Assembly: GCA_021296025.1 (NCBI GenBank)
Contig: JAGWBF010000023.1
Span: 1-45,869 of the forward strand
Length of the DNA stretch: 45,869 bases
Reading direction: 5' to 3'
Source of the DNA: Dehalococcoidia bacterium
Lineage (GTDB): Bacteria; Chloroflexota; Dehalococcoidia; Lucifugimonadales; JAGWBF01
Shown: positions 24,469-33,479 of the stretch, piece by piece
How positions within the stretch are numbered: position 1 is the stretch's first letter
How the letters are laid out: every line of letters starts with the position of its first letter
Position numbers and translations under genes: made by a program
Notes under the pieces: model-generated
The model's input: the letters and a program-made list of their open reading frames with translations, nothing else
What the model was told of the DNA's origin: nothing
Database searches by the model: none

Positions 24469-24836
24469 ACTTGAGTTCTCCTTTCGAGTCCCGCCTTCAT
24501 CGAATTAGCAACCAGCCTCCCCTTCTGCCCAACCATCCCTCATTCAGGAACTCACTATAGCACCCGACTCTTGTACTTCAAATGAATATTGGGTCGATGC
24601 CGGTAGGCTGGTGAACATCATGGGCACAGCCCAGATCGAGGCCAACCAAGAGTCGTCGGGCAGAACAGTGAGGTCCTGCGTAGCCCTGGTAACTCCTTTG
24701 GGTTTCCTTCAGGATGGGATGAGGGCCCCACATGCCCCTTGGGTACGACAACTCGACGGGTGAACGCGCGGCCAACGCGCAGGTACTTGAGACCCCCGCT
24801 CTATTTTGTCTCGCGGATGAGCGAAGGGTATTTTGG
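24469..24836. other. Intergenic region upstream of leuS
   Basis: About 370 bases without a convincing gene. A minus-strand ORF across 24578-24922 has no family features and is rejected. I looked for a T-box leader (AGGGTGG-type antiterminator core, specifier loop) and for tRNA genes and found no convincing match. Only a direct repeat AACGCGC (24772-24790 area) and scattered GC-rich stems are visible. Confidence 0.5.
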
Positions 24837-24865
24837 TTGCTAGCCTTGCAATCATGCCCTAACAT
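24837..24865 (+). promoter_or_regulatory. Candidate promoter of leuS
   Basis: TTGCTA (24837-24842), 17 bases and TAACAT (24860-24865), about 55 bases before the leuS ATG. The -35 box resembles the TTGCTT boxes seen at ilvE and ftsH in this window. Confidence 0.45.
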
Positions 24866-24920
24866 GTACCCTGCGTTGGGGCCTGGACGGAAGACAGCCC
24901 CGGGACCGGAGTGATCTTTC

Positions 24921-27392
<2,472 letters not shown>

Positions 27393-27416
27393 CCCGGCCA
27401 GGCCCTCAGGGGGCGA

Positions 27417-28232
27417 TTAAACGCCCTGGCCGCCGTCAATGCCGATGCACTGGCCCACCACAAAGGCCGCTTCTTTGCTGCAGAGCCACGTGATGATGCC
27501 GGCGATCTCTTCCGGGGCGCCAGCCCTGCCGATGGGGATGGACTTCACCCTCTCCGCCCACACTTCGCCCCTGGGATAGCCGTACAGGCTGTCGTTGCGG
27601 GCGGTGTCGGTGGTGCCGGGGGCGATGCAGTTGATCCTGATGGCCTGGGCCGCCACCTCCTTGGCTGCAATGGCGGTGAAGGTGTGCAGGGCGGCGCATG
27701 CGGTGGCGTATGCCGAGCCGCCGGGGCGGTTGGTGCGGGTCTCCACCGACGAGATGTTGACGATGGCGCCCCCATCGCCCTGCTTCAGCATCGGGCCCAG
27801 TACAGCCCTCGTGCACAGGAAGGTACCTGTCAGCTTGATGTCGATGACCTTTCGCCACTCCTCCTCGGGAATCTCAGCGACGGGGTTCAATGCCATGGTC
27901 CTGCCTGCCCCTGCATTGTTTACCAGGAAATCGATCCTGCCCAACTCTGCTACGACCCGGTCCGCCATGGCCTGCACCTGGTAACCGTCGGACACATCCA
28001 CGGTCAGGGCCAGTGAGCGCCGGCCCATGTCCCGGACAGCTTCGGATACGCTCTCCACGTCTCTCCAGCCTGCGGTGACCTCATCGGGTGGATAGGTGGA
28101 AGGGTCTCTACCTGTGCCCGTCACGACGACATCTGCGCCCAGCCGGGCGAAGGCTAGGGCGGTGGCATGCCCGATGCCCCGCATCCTACCCGCCCCTGTG
28201 ACTATAGCGACCCTTCCGTCAAACTCGGCCAT
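27417..28232 (-). CDS. Short-chain dehydrogenase/reductase lacking the catalytic lysine
   Basis: 271-residue SDR with a Rossmann fold. The cofactor motif TGAGRMRGIGHA (residues 12-23) has two extra residues compared with TGxxxGIG. NNAG is at residues 105-108. The active-site serine is S161 or S162 and the tyrosine is Y175. The expected lysine of YxxxK is a cysteine, Y-A-T-A-C179. The codon is a clear TGC in unbroken sequence. Last gene of the ThDP operon, 21 bases after the second SDR. Without the lysine, normal NAD(P)H-dependent catalysis is doubtful; it could be an altered or binding-only paralogue. Confidence 0.87.
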   Translation of the reverse strand: MAEFDGRVAIVTGAGRMRGIGHATALAFARLGADVVVTGTGRDPSTYPPDEVTAGWRDVESVSEAVRDMGRRSLALTVDVSDGYQVQAMADRVVAELGRIDFLVNNAGAGRTMALNPVAEIPEEEWRKVIDIKLTGTFLCTRAVLGPMLKQGDGGAIVNISSVETRTNRPGGSAYATACAALHTFTAIAAKEVAAQAIRINCIAPGTTDTARNDSLYGYPRGEVWAERVKSIPIGRAGAPEEIAGIITWLCSKEAAFVVGQCIGIDGGQGV

Positions 28233-28253
28233 TAGGGTATAGACCCCCGCGCG

Positions 28254-29015
28254 CTAGCGGGCGGTCCAGCCCCCGTCGGCGACGATGGCGGTGCCGGTGA
28301 TGAAGGATGCTTCGTCGGAGCACAGGTAGGCCGCCACATCCGCCACCTCCTCGGGTTCGCCGATGCGCCCCAGGGGTATCTGCTGTTGGCGCAGGCGCAG
28401 CACCTCTTCGGGGTTCCCAGCCTGCGCCCTGCCCCGGCGGGCTAGTGGGGTGTCAATGGGGCCTGGGCAGACGGCGTTGACCCGGATGCCGTCCCTGGCA
28501 TGGTCCAAGGCCAGGCACTTGGTCAGCTGCACCACCGCGCCCTTGGTGGCCGGGTACACCGCCGATGCATCAGCGCCCACCAATCCCAACTGGGAGGCGG
28601 TATTTAGGATGACGCCCCCTCCCTGGCTGATCATGATGGGGATGGCCTCCTTGCAACCCAGGAACACGCCCTTGACGTTGACGGCAAACAGCCGGTCGAA
28701 GGTTGCTTCGTCGATGTCCAGGATGGTGCCCCGTGCGCCCAGTCCGGCATTGTTGAACATGATGTCCAGGCGACCGTGGGCCTCGACCGCTGCCTGGACC
28801 ATCTTACCCACTGAGGAGCTATCGGAAACGTCGGCATGCACTGGAGTACACCGGCCACCCTCGGAGGCGACCATGCCGGCGGTTTCGTTGACCGCTTCTT
28901 CCTGGATGTCGGCGGCCACCACCAGAGCCCCTTCCCGGGCAAACTTGAGGGCCGATGCTCTCCCGATACCCGATGCTGCCCCGGTGATCAGGGCAACCTT
29001 GTTTTCCAGCTTCAT
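28254..29015 (-). CDS. Short-chain dehydrogenase/reductase (classical SDR)
   Basis: 253-residue classical SDR with all motifs: TGAASGIG for NAD(P), an acidic residue after beta-2 (VVAADI) that suggests NAD(H) preference, NNAG, the catalytic serine in NTASQLGL and the YPATK pair. The end ITGTAIVADGGWTAR is typical. It lies 31 bases after the ThDP beta-like paralogue and 21 bases before another SDR. In context it may reduce the aldehyde made by the ThDP decarboxylase or oxidise its precursor; this is inference. Confidence 0.92.
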   Translation of the reverse strand: MKLENKVALITGAASGIGRASALKFAREGALVVAADIQEEAVNETAGMVASEGGRCTPVHADVSDSSSVGKMVQAAVEAHGRLDIMFNNAGLGARGTILDIDEATFDRLFAVNVKGVFLGCKEAIPIMISQGGGVILNTASQLGLVGADASAVYPATKGAVVQLTKCLALDHARDGIRVNAVCPGPIDTPLARRGRAQAGNPEEVLRLRQQQIPLGRIGEPEEVADVAAYLCSDEASFITGTAIVADGGWTAR

Positions 29016-29046
29016 CGCTCTGCTCCCGGCAGTAGGGTGCCCGCCA

Positions 29047-29619
29047 CTAGTACGGTGTACTATCCAGGCTTTCTCTAACCGTTTTCAGCGAGTCTGCCAT
29101 GGAACGGGTGGGGTAGGCGGGGATATCGCCATCGTGATAGACCTTGAGGGAGACGAAGGTCGGCCCGGGGCCTTCCATCACCTCCTCCATGCTGAACATC
29201 AGGTCTTCCAGGCTGTCGAACTGGTAGATGCGCGCGTAGCCGCCATCCTGGGCCAATGCACGAAAGTTGATGTTATCCATGCCTGGGATGGGAAGCCCAT
29301 CGGTGGAAGGGTGGTCTTCGTCTTCCATGACAAAGTGCACCAGGTTAGATGGGGCCGCATTGCCTATGGTGACCAAGCTGCCCAGGTTGGTCCTGAGCAC
29401 GCTGCCATGATCCAGCACCAAGACCTTGCGCTCGGGCTGCGCAATGGCCAGCCCCAATCCAACTCCCGGGGCCTTGTCCATGCAGTCGGACAGGTCCAAG
29501 TCCAGGTCCCTGCGTTCGGAGATGCTGCCCCACTCCCTGAGGGCGGTGGTGGCAGAAACGACCAGGGCCTCTCCCCGGCGTTCGTTAATGAGCTGCATCC
29601 CCTGTTGCGAAGGAATCAC
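29047..29619 (-). CDS. ComE-like ThDP-binding subunit paralogue with degenerate cofactor motif
   Basis: 190 residues, clearly paralogous to the beta subunit at 29913-30503 (shared VGLGLAIAQPERKVLVLD, TNLGSLVTIGNAAPSNL, GYARIYQFD). The GDG motif that begins the ThDP/Mg site reads HGS, so the metal-binding aspartate is missing. The later ENG reads EDE, so the second ligand is changed as well. The GTG start is preceded by CAGGAGTGGGAAC. An intact frame in the same operon as the normal subunits suggests a retained structural or regulatory role rather than decay. Confidence 0.78.
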   Translation of the reverse strand: MIPSQQGMQLINERRGEALVVSATTALREWGSISERRDLDLDLSDCMDKAPGVGLGLAIAQPERKVLVLDHGSVLRTNLGSLVTIGNAAPSNLVHFVMEDEDHPSTDGLPIPGMDNINFRALAQDGGYARIYQFDSLEDLMFSMEEVMEGPGPTFVSLKVYHDGDIPAYPTRSMADSLKTVRESLDSTPY

Positions 29620-29685
29620 GTTCCCACTCCTGGAACAGTTGACGGAACCGGCCCCGTTCCTTTGGGGTAGAGGGCGCCGGCCCCC

Positions 29686-29877
29686 CTAGTCGGGTTTATC
29701 TTTCTCTTGGGCCATATGGGCGTTAACCATTATCCACATACCCACCGGGATAAGGGCACCCCCAACTACTGCAACGTAGATAGTTTCATCGAAGACGCCC
29801 TTGAATAAGAGCAGGAATCCTCCCGCAACCGTTCCAATTCCTATGAAACGACCAAGGAGCACTCTCGCTATTACCAA
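29686..29877 (-). CDS. Small two-helix membrane protein in the ThDP operon
   Basis: 63 residues: two hydrophobic helices (about residues 9-25 and 33-51) and a charged C-terminus (AQEKDKPD). TTG start without a clear Shine-Dalgarno. It lies 35 bases after the beta subunit and 66 bases before its degenerate paralogue, on the same strand. No family recognised. It might anchor the enzyme to the membrane or be a small transporter component; the evidence is positional only. Confidence 0.55.
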   Translation of the reverse strand: MVIARVLLGRFIGIGTVAGGFLLLFKGVFDETIYVAVVGGALIPVGMWIMVNAHMAQEKDKPD

Positions 29878-29912
29878 CAGCGGGTTGGGGCCCCTGGGGC
29901 CGGGATCGTCGT

Positions 29913-30503
29913 TCAGTCGGCCAGGGCTCCCTGCAGATCCTTCATGGCGATCTGGGTGGTCCGGCTGGGCCGGTCTCGGAACTGCACCGGCGTGTTTTCA
30001 ATGACGGGGACGATCTTCAGGCAGATCAGGGTCGGGCCCTTCTGCTCTAGAATGCCATCCAGGCTGGTGGCCAGGTCCTCGGTGTTATCGATCTCGTACA
30101 CCGAGGCGTAGCCGGCTTCCCTTGCCATCCCTGCGAAGTTGGTGTCGCCGCTCCCAGGAACGGGCTGCCCGCCGGTTATGGCATACACGCCGTTTTCGAA
30201 GACAAAGTGGTAAAGGTTCTCCGGGGCTTTATTACCAACGGTCACAAGGGAGCCCAGGTTCATCAGCAGGCTTCCATCCCCATCGACCACCATCACCTTG
30301 CGGTCGGGCTGGGCAAGGGCCAAGCCAAGACCCAGGGAGGATGCTTTGCCCATGGCACCGCCCATGGGAAAGTCCAGGTGCTCGTTCTTGCTTACGCTGG
30401 GCAGCCCGTGGTGAACGTTGTTAGCGCTCATGGTGGTGAGGATGATGGCGTCGTGCCGGTGTTCATCCAGCAGTCGTACCGCATCCAGGTTTTCTATTGC
30501 CAT
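29913..30503 (-). CDS. ThDP-dependent decarboxylase beta subunit (ComE/sulfopyruvate or phosphonopyruvate decarboxylase type)
   Basis: 196-residue PP-domain subunit. The full ThDP/Mg motif GDGSLLMNLGSLVTVG ending in FVFENGVY is present. LDFPMGGAMGKASSLGLGLA is the usual segment before it. With the separate PYR-type subunit 50 bases upstream it forms a two-subunit decarboxylase, as in ComDE of coenzyme M synthesis. Product by family: a 2-carbon aldehyde (sulfo- or phosphonoacetaldehyde). GGAGG precedes the ATG. Which 3-substituted pyruvate is used cannot be told. Confidence 0.85.
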   Translation of the reverse strand: MAIENLDAVRLLDEHRHDAIILTTMSANNVHHGLPSVSKNEHLDFPMGGAMGKASSLGLGLALAQPDRKVMVVDGDGSLLMNLGSLVTVGNKAPENLYHFVFENGVYAITGGQPVPGSGDTNFAGMAREAGYASVYEIDNTEDLATSLDGILEQKGPTLICLKIVPVIENTPVQFRDRPSRTTQIAMKDLQGALAD

Positions 30504-30553
30504 ATGTCTAAACCTCCAGCATTCATAGGGGCAGATTTCCTGTGCGAGGTAGG

Positions 30554-31057
30554 TTAGGCTCCGAACTCGGTGCCCACCAGCACTGCCACCGGCTTGGAAG
30601 TGCGGTCAGCTTCTTCCATGGCCATGGAAATGCGGTTAGCATCATCGTCGGTCTCCACCAGGTAGTAGGTGATTCCCCACGCATGGAGAATGTGCTCTAT
30701 GAAACGAGCTGCCGAGTCCCGGGCCACGCCATGCCTGTCCCACCCTCGGTAACCCACCAGCATCACCAGGGGGTTGTTCACGTCCAGACCCAGGCCTCGA
30801 ATGGAGTCCCCGGACTCGAAAATGCCCGTATTCTGGATGAGACATACGGGCCTCTTGCCTCCGACCCACAGACCGGCCGCGATGGCCATGGTCTCACCCT
30901 CACGGCACACAGGCACCAGGTCCACTTCGGGGTCTTCAGTCAACTGCTGGTACATGAAGTTGGTCTCGCTGTCCGGCAGCCATACCACATGGGTCACCTT
31001 GTTCTTCTTCAGCTCCGCTATGATCGAGGCTGGATGGAGCACTGCTTCCTGCTGCAT
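30554..31057 (-). CDS. ThDP-dependent decarboxylase alpha subunit (ComD-like)
   Basis: 167-residue PYR-domain subunit. The catalytic glutamate region is PVCREGETMAIAAGLWVGGK, followed by RPVCLIQNTGIFESGDSIRG and PLVMLVGYRGWDRHG, the typical ComD pattern. The start is set at the ATG at 31057 because AAAGGAGAAGGA lies directly before it; the frame is open a further 38 codons but that stretch looks non-coding. First gene of the six-gene operon 31057-27417. Confidence 0.85.
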   Translation of the reverse strand: MQQEAVLHPASIIAELKKNKVTHVVWLPDSETNFMYQQLTEDPEVDLVPVCREGETMAIAAGLWVGGKRPVCLIQNTGIFESGDSIRGLGLDVNNPLVMLVGYRGWDRHGVARDSAARFIEHILHAWGITYYLVETDDDANRISMAMEEADRTSKPVAVLVGTEFGA

Positions 31058-31196
31058 TCCTTCTCCTTTCAGCTCCCGGTATTCCCGGGAAGCTGGCCGA
31101 TAACGTTCCATATTATATGAGAGGCCCCTGGCGGGGTCAACCGAACCGGCAGGCCCCCGCCAGGTCGCCAAGGGTCGTCCTAGATTGCCGTTCCGA

Positions 31197-31226
31197 TTGA
31201 CACGAGTATCGATGAACAGGTAGTCT
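31197..31226 (+). promoter_or_regulatory. Possible promoter of the cytidylate-kinase-like gene
   Basis: A perfect TTGACA (31197-31202) is followed after 18 bases by TAGTCT (31221-31226), a weak -10 box. The leader to the ATG at 31327 would be about 95 bases. Confidence 0.35.
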
Positions 31227-31326
31227 GAAAGTAGCAGGCTCCTAAGTCAGCCGAATGACTACCCCAAGGGAACGCCCTACCTGGCGAATTCGCCGATAGA
31301 TACAAGCCCACCTCAAGGAGCATGTT

Positions 31327-32058
31327 ATGCCAGTAGTGACGTTTAATGGCCCCATCGGTGCCGGCGGGAACGAGATCGGCCTGAAGGTGGCAGGAATCCT
31401 GAATGCCGACTACGTGGACCGGCTGATCCTTTCTGAGGCTGCCAAGCGCATCGGTTCATCGGTGGAAGTGCTGCACATGAAGGAGCAGCGCACGGTGCAG
31501 ATGCGGGACCGCATTTCCTACTTTCTGCAGACCATGCTGGAGCGTTCCGCCATGTCCGGCGCCGCCGGGGAGCCCTACTTCAGCGCGGGAATGGAGTACT
31601 TGCCCTCGGAGGAGTACTCAGAACTGGTGCAGGAACCCCAGACCGCAGCCCAGAAGCTAAACGACGAAAGGGTCCTCGAGGTAACTTCTGCGGTCATCAA
31701 GGACCTGGCCAAGTCCGACAACGTGGTCATCATCGGACGGGCATCCAACATCATCCTGAAAGATACTCCGGGCGCGCTTCACGTGGGCCTCGTGACCCCT
31801 CCAGACCTGAGAATCAGGACAATCATGGAACGGGAAAACCTGAGCGAGAAGGAAGCGGAAAGGTACGTTACCGAGACCGAGAAGGCCAGGGTCATGTACT
31901 ACAAGAAGTTCTTCAAGGTTGACCCCATCACCCCACACCTGTACCACCTTATCCTGAACACGGAGAAGGTGGACAGCGACGCCGCGGCGGAGATCGTGGT
32001 GACGGCGGCCAGAAGGATGTCCGAGGCCGCTACAGCGGGCGCCGCCAGCCCCGGCTAG
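31327..32058 (+). CDS. Cytidylate-kinase-like family protein
   Basis: 243-residue P-loop protein of the cytidylate-kinase-like family. The N-terminal nucleotide loop GPIGAGGNEIG lacks the Walker lysine, in the way usual for this family (GSGGREIG type). The later VVIIGRASNIILKD, LRIRTIMERENLSEKEAERY and the Y-Y-K-K-F segment fit the same family. AAGGAG lies seven bases before the ATG. It ends four bases inside the convergent selA stop. Biochemical role unknown; it is not the essential CMP kinase. Confidence 0.82.
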   Translation: MPVVTFNGPIGAGGNEIGLKVAGILNADYVDRLILSEAAKRIGSSVEVLHMKEQRTVQMRDRISYFLQTMLERSAMSGAAGEPYFSAGMEYLPSEEYSELVQEPQTAAQKLNDERVLEVTSAVIKDLAKSDNVVIIGRASNIILKDTPGALHVGLVTPPDLRIRTIMERENLSEKEAERYVTETEKARVMYYKKFFKVDPITPHLYHLILNTEKVDSDAAAEIVVTAARRMSEAATAGAASPG

Positions 32059-33428
32059 TACCTGGGAAGCTCCAGGGCCTCACGCACCGCCCGCAGCAGC
32101 GTATCTTCCTCTTCCAGGAAGACCGTCCGGGGGTCAAGGACCACCTGGTCCCCTTCGATACGACCAATGATGGGTGTGCTGTTGTCTCTGAGCCGCTTTA
32201 TCACACCCTGGCTCTTCCCCTCTACCCCTTCGCAGTCCAGCGACACCACCCAGGTCTCCAGGGTTTCCCCTGGGAGGCTTCCCCCGCCGATGGTGGACCT
32301 GCCTTCTTCCACCGCAGCCCTGCTCCCGATGATCGTCTGCCAGTGGTAAGCCCTGTCCTCCAGCTCCCCTACAGAGGTGTTGATCATCCTCCAGATGGGG
32401 ATTTTGGCGATGGCCTCCCCTTTTACGTAGTGGAGGAGGGTGGCCGCCAAGCCTGCTAGGCTCACCTTGTCGATACGCAGGGCCCTCGCCAGCGGATGGG
32501 ACTCCAGCTTTCGGATCAGATCCGGCTTCCCGACGACTATGCCCGACTGGGGACCCCCCAAGAGCTTATCTCCCGAGAAAAAGACCAAGCTGGCCCCTTC
32601 TGCGATGCTGTCCTGGGGAGTGGGTTCGTGGGCGAGACGAAACTCCCTCGTATCCAGTACGCAGCCACTGCCCACATCATGGAGCACCGGGATTTCGTGG
32701 CGGTCCCCTATATCAGCCAGTTCTCTTACGGAGGCGGCGTGGACAAATCCATCCACGCGAAAGTTGCTGGCGTGCACCTTCAGCAGACCGCCGGTGTTCT
32801 CGGTGATGGCCGCCCGGTAGTCTTCGGCATAGGTGCGGTTGGTTGTGCCAACCTCAACGAGGTTGGCCCCGCTCTGGAGCAGCACGTCGGGGATGCGGAA
32901 GCCCCCACCAATCTCGACCTCTTCGCCCCGGGAAACGATCACTTCCTTTCCTCGGGCCAAAGCCGATAGCCCAAGGAGCATGGCGGCTGCATTGTTGTTG
33001 ACCACCAAGGAAGCTTCAGCCCCCGTCAGCTGTTTTAGAAGAGGGGCCACATGGGCTTGACGGGACCCCCGCTTGCCAGCCTCCAGGTCCAACTCCAGGT
33101 CGGTATAGCCCTCCGACGCCTGGAGCATGCCATCCAGGGACTCCAGGCTCAGGGGCGCACGCCCTAGGTTTGTGTGCACTATAACCCCGGTGGCGTTGAT
33201 CACAGGCCGGGGATAGACCCGGTCGAGGTGGGTCAAGCTGACAGCCACAGAGTCGGCTACCTCATCGGCTGTAGGGGGCGGCCCGCCGCTACGGACGCTG
33301 CCCCTGGCTTCTTCGATTCGCTCCCGGACCAGGTTCACCACCAGATCACGGCTGTACCCCTCGGCAAGCCCGCGTATGGTCCTGCTGGTGAGGACGCTAT
33401 CTACGCTGGGGAGGTCACGAAGCTCCAT
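32055..33428 (-). CDS. selA: L-seryl-tRNA(Sec) selenium transferase (selenocysteine synthase)
   Basis: PLP enzyme that converts Ser-tRNA(Sec) into Sec-tRNA(Sec). 457 residues, full length. Features are the N-terminal helical tRNA-binding domain (LPSVDSVL), RPVINATGVIVHTNLGRAPL, NNNAAAMLLGLSALARGKEV, and the PLP lysine K288 in FFSGDKLLGGPQSGI. Its presence implies that the organism makes selenoproteins. selB, selD and tRNA-Sec are not seen in this window, and none of the genes here shows an obvious in-frame UGA. It lies 51 bases downstream of hflC on the same strand. Confidence 0.95.
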   Translation of the reverse strand: MELRDLPSVDSVLTSRTIRGLAEGYSRDLVVNLVRERIEEARGSVRSGGPPPTADEVADSVAVSLTHLDRVYPRPVINATGVIVHTNLGRAPLSLESLDGMLQASEGYTDLELDLEAGKRGSRQAHVAPLLKQLTGAEASLVVNNNAAAMLLGLSALARGKEVIVSRGEEVEIGGGFRIPDVLLQSGANLVEVGTTNRTYAEDYRAAITENTGGLLKVHASNFRVDGFVHAASVRELADIGDRHEIPVLHDVGSGCVLDTREFRLAHEPTPQDSIAEGASLVFFSGDKLLGGPQSGIVVGKPDLIRKLESHPLARALRIDKVSLAGLAATLLHYVKGEAIAKIPIWRMINTSVGELEDRAYHWQTIIGSRAAVEEGRSTIGGGSLPGETLETWVVSLDCEGVEGKSQGVIKRLRDNSTPIIGRIEGDQVVLDPRTVFLEEEDTLLRAVREALELPRY

Positions 33429-33479
33429 AGCAACTCTTTCTCTACATGTGGGAGGGGAAGGTGGACCGCAGGTACAGGG

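Noticed and set aside
24600..24920. T-box leader for leuS
   Set aside because: No antiterminator core of the AGGGTGGnACCGCG type and no convincing specifier stem; only short GC-rich stems.
31058..31171. 38-codon N-terminal extension of the ComD-like subunit
   Set aside because: The strong AAAGGAGAAGGA directly before the ATG at 31057 and the ComD-like length favour the internal start.
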